A DNA stretch of 64,000 nucleotides from Favolaschia claudopus (Eukaryota; Basidiomycota; Agaricomycetes; Agaricales; Mycenaceae), in NCBI GenBank assembly GCA_037176885.1, contig JAWWNJ010000042.1, positions 1,302,001-1,366,000 of the forward strand, read 5' to 3'. Positions 34,022 through 45,800 of the stretch are shown here, one piece after another. Every line of letters starts with the position of its first letter. Positions within the stretch are counted from its first letter, which is position 1. A model generated the notes under the pieces. That model saw only the letters and a program-made list of their open reading frames with translations. It made no database searches and was not told where the DNA came from. Made by a program: the position numbers and the translations under genes.

Positions 34022-36136
34022 TCACTCAAGAAGCGGCGCTTCACGAACTCCGAACGCCTTCTCGATGCGTCGAAGGGCAAGCTAGAGAAAGCGTAGCGTC
34101 AGCAGCAGCTACAATGCCAAGACGGAGAGGAGGAATTTAGGAAGGAAACAGGCATTGACATGATTCTACAAACCTCCATGACTGGCCGCGGGTGTGCGTA
34201 GATGAGCCGGAATCGCGTCGGAATAGGGTCCGCCATGAGGGTGGTTGGTTTCTGTTTGGATTGTCATACGTCAGTACAGAAAGAAGAGTTCATAGAAATG
34301 GGAATGCGAATAATCATGAGCAAAAAATGATTATTGGATGAAGACAGCGCACCAGAAAAACCTTTTCCTCGAGCATAGCAGCCACCGCGCGGTCAAGTCT
34401 TTTTTGATCATTCATGTCGGCCGATCCAGGCATGCGAGCGATGAACGGACCGAGGTCAACGACGACGAATACACCTGCGTTGGCGCGGACAAACCTAATC
34501 GGGGAGTCAATCGCTTGAGAGAAAAAGAAACAAAAAGAGATCAAGCAGGTGAAGTCAAACACGCACGGCAACCCATGCCCCTCCATCCATTTCGCAACGA
34601 AATCGTACGCCTGCCCCAGCTTCAGGCTATTTTCCTTCAGGAAGCTGTCGACAAGGGGCTTGTCGGCGAGGAGACGGGCGAAGAAGAGGTCGGAGGCGGC
34701 GGAGATGGGTGTGGCGTTGAAGAGGGGGCGGATGAGGGAGATGAGGGCAGGGTTGGAGGGGGAGGTGAGGAGGCCGACTGTGAGATGAGCCAGAATAAAT
34801 TCAAATGAGATGAGATATCAAGTCCAAGGAGGATCAAAAAGAAGAGGTTTGAAACTGACGTTTAAACCCACTGGCTCCGAAATCTTTCGTTGGTCCGACG
34901 AGAACATGGACGCGCGCGGGGTTGACGCCGAGGGCGGCCAAATCGTAAGACAAGATGGACTTGAATCCCGCATCGACGGCGGGTGGGTAGTCTGATTTGA
35001 AGGTGGAGAGACCGAAGACTTCGTCGACGACGAGGTGGAGGTTGTGCTGACGAGAGATGTCAGCACGTAGGGAGATGGTATGGATAGAAGCGTACCGACC
35101 TTCTCTGCGAAAAGAGCATACCCTTCGACGACTTCCCTCGCGACGACCTGTCCCAGGGGATTGTGTGGGTTGCATAGAAGGAGCACTTGGATTTCGTGCT
35201 TATCCTCGCCATTGGTCGGAGATGCGCATGCGTGTTCGAGGAGGGTCTTTTCGAGGTAGGGGAAGACCTCCATGGAGAGAGAGTCAACGTCTGCTGGGAC
35301 ATTTGCGAGGACTGGAGTTGCGAAGCTGGGATGGACGATATCCCGGACGTAGTCATCTAGACAGAGATCAGGATAAATCGAAATCAGACAGAGGGCAAGA
35401 GAAAGACGAAAGCAGACCATAGAATGGCTTTGATGATGCATTAGCTCAGAGTATAGCCGCTGGTCGAGTATAGCTCACAGAACTAAGCAACACTCCTGCA
35501 CCTTCGTCTGCTATCGCCCAAATTAGCTGAGCCAACAGTGACCCGATTCCAGGACCGGCGACGGAGTTTTCTCCTGAATATGGTATGAGAATTCTTTGCT
35601 ACGAGACGAGGAAAACATGACTCATGACGACTCACTCGTCACTTGGACCAACGGATGAAAATGATCATTGACGTACTTCGGGAGGAGATCCTCCACGGTG
35701 GGGAGCTCGGATGTCAGAAGCGTATTTCGGTATTTGAGATGCGGGGGGTATATTGCTAGTGGCCGTGAGAGATGCTGTTCGAATCATGGTACTTGTGGGT
35801 GAAAAGGCAGCGTCTAACATAAGTAGCGTTCTACGTACCTCAATCAAACGCCCGCTCAACAAATCGTTCTCTGCCGTCGACAGATTGATGACCCCTTTGG
35901 GAGACAATTCAGAGTCGTAGAATGGTCCCGGTGGTGGTTTGCTGTAAAGCAGAGTAATTAGCCACGGACCGGGAGGCAAAGCCAAGGAAAAATTCGATCA
36001 AATGCGAAGAAGTTTGGAAGAAGAACAGAAAATTCGGATAAAAAGTGGCAAAAAGATCGACGACTGACTATAAATGTGGGGGAGGTATAGCCTGACGTCT
36101 CAGAGCTCGGGAAGACAGCGGAGGCGGAGCAGACAT
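34022..36136 (-). CDS. PLP-dependent aminotransferase, ACC-synthase-like
   Basis: A fold-type I PLP enzyme of the class I/II aminotransferase superfamily, closest in texture to fungal 1-aminocyclopropane-1-carboxylate-synthase-like proteins. Exon 1 starts at ATG 36136-36134 (MSAPPPLSSRALRRQAIPPP). A 127-nt intron (36068-35942) leads in phase to KPPPGPFYDSELSPKGVINL and STAENDLLSGRLIE. Later landmarks are LLLCNPHNPLGQVV, LHLVVDEVFGLSTF, the PLP-lysine region GPTKDFGASGFK, and FVRANAGVFVVVDLGPF near the substrate-binding Arg region. The last exons read FRLIYAHPRPVMEV and RRIEKAFGVREAPLLE, with TGA at 34024-34022. Whether it makes ACC or transaminates another amino acid cannot be told. Confidence 0.85.
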
Positions 36137-36782
36137 TTCTTGAGGTGGGGATCGATGAAAGAGATTGGATTAGGCACCGTCAGGCACCGTCGCGGTACCG
36201 GTAATTTCCCAGGCCGGTGTCACGCTGGTCACGCCGCTTGTCCTTTTTTGTTCTTGCCACTCACCAGTGACCACTCACCAGCGATATCTTTGTTTTGAGC
36301 CGCCGCAGTTTCAAGTGATATCGCAAGTTTGACTCCAAGCCTCTCAGCGTACTTTACTGCCCGCTCGTGTGGCGCCAACCACCTGGCAGAATCTGCGACA
36401 GCGAGACGTCAAGTCAAGCGCGGCTCACGCACGTCGCGAAGTGGCAGCCTCAGGCTCCGACTCGTCGTCGCCGAGTCGTCGGACTTGGGGATGTGGCTCG
36501 TTGTTTCAACCGACTGCTTGAACTCGACCCCTGTGATTCAAAGCGAACTGGTGCTCGTCCTATTTCTTCCAACTCGTGCTTGCCAGTCGCTAATCTTATT
36601 CAAATTGAAAAGGTTGCAAGACCGATCTTGCGCTGCACAACAAAACCGTGACACGAAAGAACGAAAGTTTGATTATCAATACAAATTGTTTATTAGCTTC
36701 CTGCGCGGGTCGTAAATTCCAACATGATCCTAAAAGCCGTCGTCAGCTCAAATCCCAAACACCTCAGCAGGAACGCACCAAA
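36137..36782. other. Gene-free interval
   Basis: Upstream region of the PLP enzyme. Open frames at 36329-36715 have no family features and overlap one another in different frames. Confidence 0.35.
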
Positions 36783-37224
36783 TTACAAAGCATGCCACGA
36801 AGATATTATCGCCGCTAGCAGGCCAAACGCAACAGCACTATTCCACCTGAATGATATCCCAGAACTCTCCCGATCGATACCCGCCGGCGCGCAACTGCTA
36901 CTCGCGCCCTTATCCAGCGCACACGAGCCGAACGATTGATTCGCTGCCGGGACGAAAGCGGTGTTGTACGGGCAGCCGAATACGCCGTTGGTGGCTTGCG
37001 TAGGTGTGCTGCCGACGGTGGTGCAGCAGGAGGCGAGGGTGTCGTTGTGTGCTGGGTCGACGGTGCAGCCTACTCATGATGAGACCGAGATTTTTTGTTT
37101 TGCTTCAGTCTCGCGATGGAATGGAAAGAAGAAGTGAAAGCTAGGACGCACCTGAGGGGAATGTGGGGAGCGTTTCGCCTGTGCGGAGCTGGAATTCGCG
37201 GACTGCTGCTGTTCCGTAGGTCAT
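36783..37224 (-). CDS. Small Cys-rich protein with C-terminal hydrophobic (GPI-like) tail
   Basis: A two-exon gene (37224-37152 and 37069-36783, 82-nt intron, phases checked) encoding about 119 residues. After MTYGTAAVREFQLRTGETLP come Cys-rich motifs (GCTVDPAHNDTLASCC, GVFGCPYNTAF, SFGSCALDKGASSSCAPAG). A hydrophobic C-terminus follows (SAVAFGLLAAIISSWHAL), preceded by a small-residue stretch as in GPI-anchored proteins. Similar small surface proteins are common in Agaricomycetes, but I do not know a function. There is no N-terminal signal peptide at this ATG, so an upstream exon may be missing or lost. Confidence 0.6.
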
Positions 37225-37378
37225 CTTCAAAAAGAGCGTCGAAAGTGGGGGGATTTTGGTTCTGGGGAAGGTTTGCAGCGGATCATCTTCAGTGGGACGG
37301 TTTTAAGGATTAGGTGTGTATTGGCGCCGAACCGCGGCAACCTTGACAACGGACACGAGCAGCTCCACCTTCGCTTAG

Positions 37379-38470
37379 TTGCAAGTAGCTTTGACGTCGA
37401 CTCTTCTCGAAAAGAACGACGGTTTTCCGAAGGAGGTGGAGGGACTAGATATTTCGTTGCTGGGGAAGAAAACATTCGCCTTCGCCACTTCTGGGTTACA
37501 ACAAGTCGACGACGGCGAAAGCTGGGTTAGCGGCCTTGAAGCTTCCGTGATAGGCGTCGATACTGAGGTGGAGCTTGGGGAGCGAAACTCAAGCTTCCTC
37601 CGTGGGACCAAGTTGACAATGAACATTCAGATCGACAGCAAAGAAGACTCCCAGCTGGCCGAAACACCGGCAGCACAGGACCCCCGACAACCACCTATGA
37701 TGCCTGCCCGCGAAATTTTCAATTCGGATAAAACATGCCCAAAATTCGCGCGTACCCTGCCCCAATTCGGATGAGAAATCAACTTTTTGGTGCCCAAGGC
37801 TGGTACAAAATTCGGATAAAGCATGGGTGGGTGCCGACAGGCCTGGCCGAAATTCGGATAACATGGGCTTGCGACGGCTTGGATGAGAAGCTGCGGCTGA
37901 ACGTTGACGAATTTCGGTCAGTTGTTGACCGAATCATGGTAAATCAGCAAAATCGCATGTTATTATCGCGATTATTGACCTTTTCAGGCAGTTTCGGCAA
38001 TTTATATGGGACGCAACGCTTCGGCAGGGCCAATGCCAGGCATTGCCAGCGCTGGCAGAGCTGATACCCGAGTCGAAGGAAGCATTTCCGTCGTCACCGA
38101 GAACCAAAGGAACATCTGCAAGGCCGTCCCAGCCGTAGGAGCAAAATTCCGATTTTCCCTTGATTTTAGGCAATTTTATGAGGCCTGGTCAACAGTTCGG
38201 ATAAAACGTCGACCTGGCGGAGGCCTGGTACGAATTCGGATGAGATTTTCCCCATTAGGGGTCCGGATAAGATGTCCCCAAACCCAAAATTTCCCCGGCA
38301 GGCATCATAGTTGGTTGTCGGGGGTCCTGGCAGCACCCAGTTCAACAAGTTGCCAAAGAACTCGAGGATTTCCCGGGTTTCCACAAGATTCCCTCCATAT
38401 TTTGGCCCAGGCGGAAGGGGGACTGGTGGAAGCAGCGGTTCAGTCGAAGGTACCGTTAATATTATAATTC
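37379..38470 (+). pseudogene. Open frame interrupted by a transposon
   Basis: A plus-strand open frame (QVALTSTLLEKNDGFPKE, VEGLDISLLGKKTFAFATSG, DSKEDSQLAETPAA) runs into the left end of the 37677-38328 element. It resumes after the right-hand target duplication in the same frame (PSSTSCQRTRGFPGF, ILAQAEGGLVEAAVQSK). Removing the element and one 8-bp duplication restores one continuous frame, because 660 nt is divisible by three. The insert itself contains stops. The protein is unrecognised and has no clear ATG, so this may be the exon of a larger gene. Confidence 0.45.
37677..38328. mobile_element. Non-autonomous DNA transposon with 8-bp target duplication
   Basis: A 652-bp element. Its left end (AGGACCCCCGACAACCA...) and right end are inverted repeats over about 44 bp with a few mismatches, ending in the same AAATTTT tract. 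It is flanked by perfect 8-bp direct repeats GGCAGCAC at 37669-37676 and 38329-38336. Eight-base duplications fit the hAT superfamily, and also P or Merlin. Subterminal arrays of a repeat centred on ATTCGGATAA lie on both sides (four copies at 37721-37860, three at 38193-38270), likely transposase-binding sites. No transposase is encoded. Confidence 0.9.
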
Positions 38471-40352
38471 TCCACTTTCCTTCAAGGTGCACCGGACGGC
38501 AAACGATGAAAATTGAAACAACGGAAGAAGAGTCGAGAGACGTGGGCCACGTGGCGTTTTCTTTACTTTTGATGATTGATCAATGATTGATCGAGTGGCT
38601 TTGATGTCAAATACACACTCACAACGCGTGCTCCTTGCGTCCCCACCACCACGTCACGGTCGCCAACCATACTTACACGATATGCTTTTCAAAACTCAAA
38701 CGAAAGTTATATACGCGCAGTAGCAGCAGAATCAGGCCACGTACGGGCCGAAGTTCCCGGTTCCGGATACCCGGCGCGTCATCCGATTCTCTGGACAGTG
38801 GACTCTGGGGTTGCTCTGGGGTGGCTGATCATGAATCCTTGATTTCTTGCGTTTCCACTGCCGCCCCATGGTGCTCGCCAAAGGGATGTTGCTGCAAGCT
38901 GGTACTTAGGGAATGGGAGTTGCTTATGGATCTCGAGGGGTCTTGACTCTTGATCAAAGCCACAATTATGTATTAATAAAGACCCCCAGTCAGAGCGTCA
39001 TACACTGGCAGCATACTCCAATCACCACAGCGTGGGTTGCCTTCCGCGACGCGTCTCAGAATATGGATAATGGCGGTGAGTCATTCACGAATCGACTCCC
39101 GAATCACAGGCGTACGTCCATATTTGAAGAACTCCCTGGCTGTTTCATCGAACTGTTGTAACAACACTCGGAAACCCCACAGTCACGGAACGAATGTTCG
39201 TTGCCGATCTTGAGGTTGGTCTTGAGCTGATCCGCTCGCCCTCCCTTCCGAGGAAAGATGCTGGAGATTTCTGATTCACTGTGTGCGAGGCAAATGACAT
39301 ATGAAGGGCACCTTAGTAGAGAACGGAGACGATAGGAACGAATCTCTGCTCCGAGTTGATTTTCTATTTTCCAATAGTACTCAAATTCATCACGCAGCAT
39401 ACGGCGCTGAACTATAGTCAGTCACTACTTGGAATTCAATCTTTCTCACTGTAAGTCTGTAACATTAATCAAGCAATTTAATAAGCTAACTCTGAATCGC
39501 ACTGCGCATTTTACCTATGCTCGATTATATTTACCGATTAAGCCAGATTTCTTCTCACAACAAACCTCCCTCCTCAGAGTACGTATGGTATTTGTTGTAC
39601 CACTCTGTAGGTTCCGGTAGCTCGCGTGGCCAAATCATCGGGGATCTCACTTCCGCTACAACTGTTGTAGCACGCGGTTTGAACTTTTGCGGACATGTCG
39701 AAAAAATGCGAACAATGCGGTGAGAGAGTTAGCGCATTGGGTCATAATGCTCGATTGTCGGCGTATCCTAAATTTCTACCTTGGTCGACTGCTCGCGCAA
39801 CTGTGATTTTTGACAGATGATCGGGAAGAGACCTACAAGTTCAACACCACGGCACGGCGCGTTAACTGGCATCAAGACCTTTGCACCTATGGAAACCAAG
39901 TGAGCTGTTCCGTAGTCGTGTGACCAAATTTGAACAAAACTCAGCTTTGTTCCACCCTTGTTTGCGGGAATTGACCCTCCGGCATAAGTCAATGCATGTC
40001 TTGAAATACACTCATTCATATGACTTTCATGTTGACACTTGCATAGATCCACAGCTCTACTCGGGTGTAAATTGCTTCTGCCCTGAATAGAAGCATTCAA
40101 GCGCGAACCACGCGGGAATGACTGGTATGATATTTGTTACCCACTGACCCTATTCAACATATTCTTTCGACAGCCTCACGAAACTCGCCGAGATAGCCTG
40201 CCTTCCATGTAGCAGCACCGTTCTACCCTGTGCCAGCTTCGACCAAGCAGTAAACCCACAAATATGTGATGATATTAATATTTATGAAACCTTGTACAGC
40301 TGGACGGTCGTATAAATGTTGACAGCACAGTCGACGAGGATACCTCAGAAGA
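38471..40352. other. Gene-poor interval
   Basis: No recognisable gene in about 1.9 kb. A minus-strand open frame at 39104-39400 (RDEFEYYWKIENQLGAEI) has some coding texture but no family signature. A small TGATTGATC repeat lies at about 38571-38594. Confidence 0.35.
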
Positions 40353-40870
40353 ATGTCCAGCCCTGCTCCTTACAAGCGTACCAGAGTTTTTCTTGCATGT
40401 ATTCACTGTCGAAGACTGAAACAAAAGGCAAGTCTCCGTCCGTCCGCTGTTTCATGCAAAATCTGACGTTTTTTCAGTGTATGACTGACGGTCTCGGAGA
40501 AAGACCCTGCGATCGCTGCGTCAGGAAGAACATCAAGTGCGAGTATTTAACGGTCGGGGAGGAAGATGAACAGGCTACAGGGACCTATAACAGCCCTGGT
40601 TATTCTCAGAACTTTCCTCAGTCTGTTCCAGCTGGCTCCTACCATGGCGCACCCGTCGCAGGAGGCCCAATGAATCCGCCGGTACACGACTGGAGCGCTG
40701 CGTCTTATGGGCAGAATGCCCAGAACCCCTTGCCGGGGGGATCGCAATTGCAGCCCGGGCAGAACTTCCCGCCATTCACGGGGTACTCGTATGGGACACC
40801 TGCGTATCAGCAGGGATATCCCCAGAACTTTGGATACCAGCAGTACCCAACCTCGAGCCAGCCGCAGTAA
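40353..40870 (+). CDS. Short Zn2Cys6 zinc-cluster protein
   Basis: A 155-residue protein with an N-terminal fungal zinc cluster. Exon 1 (40353-40427) encodes MSSPAPYKRTRVFLACIHCRR and LKQK. Exon 2 (40478-40870) begins with CMTDGLGERPCDRCVRKNIK, giving all six Cys (CIHC, C, C..C, C). The intron starts with GC (AAG|gcaagt) and ends cag. After an acidic patch, the rest is Gln/Gly/Tyr/Pro-rich (YSQNFPQSVPAGSYHG, YQQGYPQNFGYQQYP), with no middle homology region. Short forms of this kind are frequent in agaricomycetes. It probably binds DNA, with the low-complexity tail as an interaction or activation segment. Targets are unknown. Confidence 0.85.
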
Positions 40871-41275
40871 GCTTCGATTTAGATATTTTATTTTATTTTC
40901 ATCGCTGACATCATTCAAGTCAATGCCCTCAGTCGGGAACTTGCCCCTACTGCGGCAAACGTAGACAGTAGGAAATACCCCCGAGTCAACTGCCTCCAAT
41001 CAATGTGGAAATACGAAATAGAGCATATTTATTCTCCCTATCAACACTCATCATGTATTCGTCTGGTTGATCTTTGTACGCACATCTAGAAGATAGAAGT
41101 ATTATATGGCAACGACCATGGCTCCCTGATCATCTTGTTTAACTTTTTCTGAAAAAGCCGAGTGTTGACTGTTCCGAAAATCAAGACGCCCTCAGCGGAA
41201 CTGGCCGTGGGGAATCTGACTGTTGTTGACTAGATCTATGTGGGTATGAAATTTGAATAGATGAGGTGAACCCAT
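40871..41275. other. Convergent 3' region
   Basis: About 400 nt between the stop codons of the zinc-cluster gene and the M35 peptidase gene. I see no gene here. Confidence 0.35.
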
Positions 41276-42762
41276 TTAGCATTGGGTGCTGGCGTAAACT
41301 TGGGTGGTGAAGCACTGGAAGACATCGTGTGAGTTTTATCCGAATTGAAATAGGATAGCAAAGGTAGTCACGTTGAAGTTGTCTGCATTCTGGATCTTTT
41401 TGGAGTCAGAGAGGGCCTGATCGTCGGGGCAGCCGTAGGCGAAATCTGCAGTGCCTGAGGTGGCGTGAGTGAGCTACAAAGCAGAGTGTTCAGTGGATAC
41501 TAGGATGGGCGCAAGGAGAAATGTTTGGATACCTCATGAAGAGTGGTTCCACCGCGAACATTGCGGGAAGCGACACTGGTACGATGGCAGAGTTCGGAGG
41601 TGGCGACTTGGTCGAAAAAGATAGAGCAGTAGTAAATCTAGATGTCATACGGATGCGTTAAGCTCGCTCAGCCGGCTATTTGGAACAAACATACGTTGGT
41701 GGTGGCTGTCAAGGTATATGCAAGAATGCCGGAAGAGCAGCTGTCGAAGGTATCAACACAGCTCAAGCTGGAAGTATTATATGAGATGAGCAGATATTTC
41801 AAACAAAGAATTGTTGTACTCACGTGCGGCTAGAGCTATTTTCGTTGGCAACGGCGTTGAGAATGGAGATCACACGGGAGGTGGCAATCGAGCCCCAGTA
41901 AGCACGGTATAGATAGTCGGACGATCCGCGCGAAGTGACGTAGCTGGCGGCGATGGAGGCAAGGGACTTGGCTTCTGTGTAGCTGGATTGGTATTTAACA
42001 AAGTTCATTCAATGCACAAGAAGCATCCAAGCGCACCTAGCGTCAATGAAAGACTTTTTGCTGGCGGTGGTACAGATGTCGGTCGCACGGCTGGAGAGCA
42101 TCTCGACTTTGGCGACGTCGCCGGTGATGGAGATGGTGATAGGAGTCGCAGCGGCCTCGATGACGGTGAGTTGGGAGCGAGCGGCAACTTTCTCGTCCGA
42201 GGGGGCACTCTGGAAGGTGGTGACTGGGGTGAATGTGAATGCACCCTTCCCGGCAGTGGCAAAGTCGAACAGAGCAGAGACTGTCCATAAATAATTAATC
42301 AAACCGAGCAATGAGGAGAAGATCAGAACTTTAATGAACGCACCGTCGTGGGTGACCGCGACGCTTTCGCCGGCGGGAATAGTGACGTAGGCGCTCTCGT
42401 CGGCATCTTCGAGGGATACGGAGATCTATGGAAGAACAATAAGCCTCCAATGAGCCTGAGATGATACCCGCTGATGTCCGTCTCACCTTAATACCCGTAA
42501 AGTCGACCTCCTTGTCGTCGCGCGTCACAGTAAAAGAGCGCGTCGGGAGGTCGCCGTCAAGGATAGTACCATACTTGAGAACCTTGATGCTTTCCGCTCC
42601 ATTGTTGCTGACAGTCGCAGTGAGGATGAGGTCAGTCACAGAGTCGAAGCTGTTCGCAGCGGCAGAAAGCTCCACCGACAGCGAATCGGTGCGCTTGTTA
42701 GGGCCAGCGACGGCAGTGGACGCGAGAGCGAAAGCGAGGGTCAAAAACGTTGCGAAGAACAT
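41276..42762 (-). CDS. Secreted M35 (deuterolysin-type) zinc metallopeptidase
   Basis: An extracellular aspzincin. The start ATG 42762-42760 encodes a signal peptide (MFFATFLTLAFALASTAVAG). A beta-rich propeptide follows (SVELSAAANSFDSVTDLIL, TRSFTVTRDDKEVDFTGI) in the position usual for M35. The mature part has DICTTASKKSFIDA, AKSLASIAASYVTSRG, the zinc motif HELTH in GTTLHELTHATSG, and the third-ligand Asp in GTADFAYG, then ALSDSKKIQNADNF. The last exon ends QVYASTQC with TAA at 41278-41276. About eight short introns. Basidiomycete M35 enzymes include the peptidyl-Lys endopeptidases, but the specificity here is not established. A TATA box lies about 50 nt upstream. Confidence 0.9.
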
Positions 42763-42810
42763 TGTCAGGTCGTTTGAGAGCGTCCGAGCCTTGCAACCGT
42801 CGATGCCGTG

Positions 42811-42820
42811 GGGTTTTATA
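42811..42820 (-). promoter_or_regulatory. TATA box of M35 peptidase gene
   Basis: TATAAAACCC on the minus strand, 49-58 nt upstream of the peptidase ATG. The match to a core TATA element is good and the placement is typical for a highly expressed secreted-protein gene. Confidence 0.55.
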
Positions 42821-45800
42821 CGGGCATTGAACTTGCCTCGAGGCACCATGTGGACGAAACAAAGCCAGAGCAAAAGGACTTGACACAGGGCCACCGAATG
42901 CGCGAGGAAGCTAGAGACGAGCTCCAACGAACCCCAAATTCGTGTGCATAGGACATCGCGAGATGGCAGATTGCGCTCGCCGCTGAGTGCCAATGGTGCA
43001 TCTCAATAGGATGCCCGAAGACCGTAGCGGCGAATGAAGCCTGCAAGCTGCCAATGCTTCTCGTTTCTCGGGTGCCTTCTTGGATTTCCGCGCCGAACTG
43101 TATTCTTCTTATCTTCTCGTTCTTCGAAAATCTCCGAGAAAATATTGTAGAGGACGGATTCCGACGGAAACGGTAGCGAGCGAAGAGATTGAAAGCAGTT
43201 CTATCAGGCGGGAAGACCTGTGTGAAAGAAGGGTCTTGACGAAGGTAAGCAGAAAAGAATGGCCCAGAGCATTAGGGGAAGTCAAAGTCTTCGATTCTGG
43301 TGTCGATTCTGCAGTCGATTCTGATGGCGGATTTTGAACGAATCTCTTCACAGGGCTTCGGTCGATTCTCCGGCCGTAATCGACCCATAATGGACGCGAG
43401 AATCAACTCCAGAAAAGCACTCTGCCTTCCGCTATTGATTGACCATTTCTGGGACTGGCAAAAGCCAACTTAGCCAAGACGGCCAGCACTTGAGGCTGCC
43501 AGGCCCAAAATGTGTCGACCTATTTGCAGACCTGAAGGAGTGGGTTGACAACTTGATGGGTGACAGCGCGCATGAGACTCCGCATGCATAAGGGTCGATG
43601 GCCCATGGGACGACGATGAAGATGAATAAGAGTGTGGACGGCCGAAAAGTCCGGGATATCAATTGATCAACCTCCCCTCGGCCGAAAGCGCGGATCTCGG
43701 TCCGATTTCGTTTCTCGACTCCAGTTCAAACGCTAACGCAAAGCTCAAAACCAAGAATCTCCCCCTCATTTGTATACTGGGTCAGTCTACGTAATATTCT
43801 GTAGGGTCAACATTGCATAAAGCACTTTTCGAGGGACAATGTTTAGTTCCCAAACATTGATTTGATCTGATAGGCCTAGGCCTTTGACGTCACTTGATAA
43901 TTGGACTGTTCTCTCCTCTTCCTCTTCCACCAACGTCCCCCACTTGTCCCCAATGCCACAGCCCTGTGCGAGCTGTTCTGTTTTCCTCAGTGCTTGCTTC
44001 CTCTTTCTACATACTAAACAATATATCTCTGCGGCTACGCTCGGCCGCTGGCGCTCACACGAGTGGCATCGAATGGAACCTAAGGCCAAATCTTCTGCTA
44101 TAAGCTTCATGCCGCATGTGCTCTGCATTCGGAACTGCTAACTCTTTCAATATTCAATTAATTCTGGCACAACTTTTCTACTGACGGTGCAGACATCCTC
44201 TCGTGTTGTTTCACGACTCCGACATTTCCCTCAGGCGGATTAATCTCGATTATAACTTCCATGCCTATTCGTTCTGCGCTGTCTGCTACCCGATGAATCT
44301 TGGATGCGCTCAATTTAACTCCTTTGTGTATTACAGGAAACAAGCTCCCCAGCAGTTCTAAATCGTCGAACGACGATGACACCTGTGGGTCACCACAATT
44401 GTATCAAGCAAGTAAATATAGCCGGCCTGTTTACTCCTTCCGACACTAATTGGAGCAGGCAAGTTTTTCCATCCCACTTCATCTGCCGAATGCCTGGACA
44501 CTCCCGGGACACTCCAAAACGGTTGAACCCTCTTGGAGATATTTGGAGATGACTCAATTCAGTTTTCGGCATGTGGTAAGTCGCAATTTCCCCGGAAATC
44601 TCCAACGGTTCTCAGTCCGCGTTCTCCAGGAAGCGGAACTCAATTTTGTGCCCCGTATAAAGACGCGCCTTTGGCTCTACGAATCTGCAATGGACGTGTC
44701 GATATCTTTTTGTCAAATTCAATCGATCACTTCCCAACGTTCAAAACGAGCATTTATGCGGTAATACATCGGTATTTCGTGAACAATCAAACACACTCAG
44801 GATTCGTCAGCTTGTACTCTACGCTCAGCTGCCCGAATTGAAAATATGTTACCATCCCGATATCCCAGTTTGGAATCTACATTGTTTCCACGGAGCTTTG
44901 ATGAATTGACTGGTATCTGGATTCAGGACAAGTCGATAAGCAACACGGCCAGAAATTAGGCTACTTACTGGCAGCGGTTCCTCGACCCGTGGTGGAATCC
45001 ACACTGTGGATCGCGTGTCACCCTCTACTTGAACCTCGCGTCGTTCGTCAACCCATCCCCACTACCTAACCCCTTCACTGTCCATTCACCGACCCCTTGT
45101 TCCCTTTTCCTGCCGCTTGCCATCGGAGCTCCGATAAGTCAATGGGATTCACGATCAATCGAAGACCTGATACCTATTGACTCTTGGTCCAAAGACATGG
45201 AAGCAATTGTCCGAATCCGACGATTGACTTCACCCAAAACGAAGATTGACTCTAAATGAACCCGCATTGAATAGGATCGACGAGCTTCTCCGTAATTAAT
45301 CATGAGATCTGCGAGCTGCGTGTTCAACCAGTTGCCTGATGGACTAATAAGTAACGAGCGGCCGTCTCTTGGTTCTCCGGATTTTTGAGAGTGGGTGGGA
45401 TAAAACGGCGCAATGCGCAAATTCACACCATCTATAGTGAGTCAAAAACATACGAACGAACACCTTTTATAGTGTCGTCGTCCAAGCGCGGTACATTTGT
45501 CTAAGGATACAGTGGTGTAGAGTCAAGAGGATCTAGCTATGGATACAATGGGCGTGCAAGACGGACAAACAGAAAATATAGATATATGAATGGATGGACG
45601 AATGGATCGCCGGTGTAGTGGTGATTCCGTGCGAGTGAAATGGTGTCTAATCGATACATGTGGTGGGTGAGCCGGAATAGATATAGATACATACAAGAAA
45701 ACCGCGAAGACGAAGACCGAAAAGGAAAGGGAATGGGAGACGAAGCAAAGCGGACGGTGCTCAAGAGCGAGTTCCTCACCATCTAGATTAGATTGAGAAC
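42821..45800. other. Gene-poor interval
   Basis: Nearly 3 kb without a firm gene. A minus-strand open stretch at 44158-44382 (FPVIHKGVKLSASKIHRVAD, MEVIIEINPPEGNVGV) looks coding. It begins after an acceptor-like CACAG rather than an ATG and may be an exon or relic of an unknown gene. Three short TCGATTCTG repeats lie at about 43290-43325. Confidence 0.35.
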
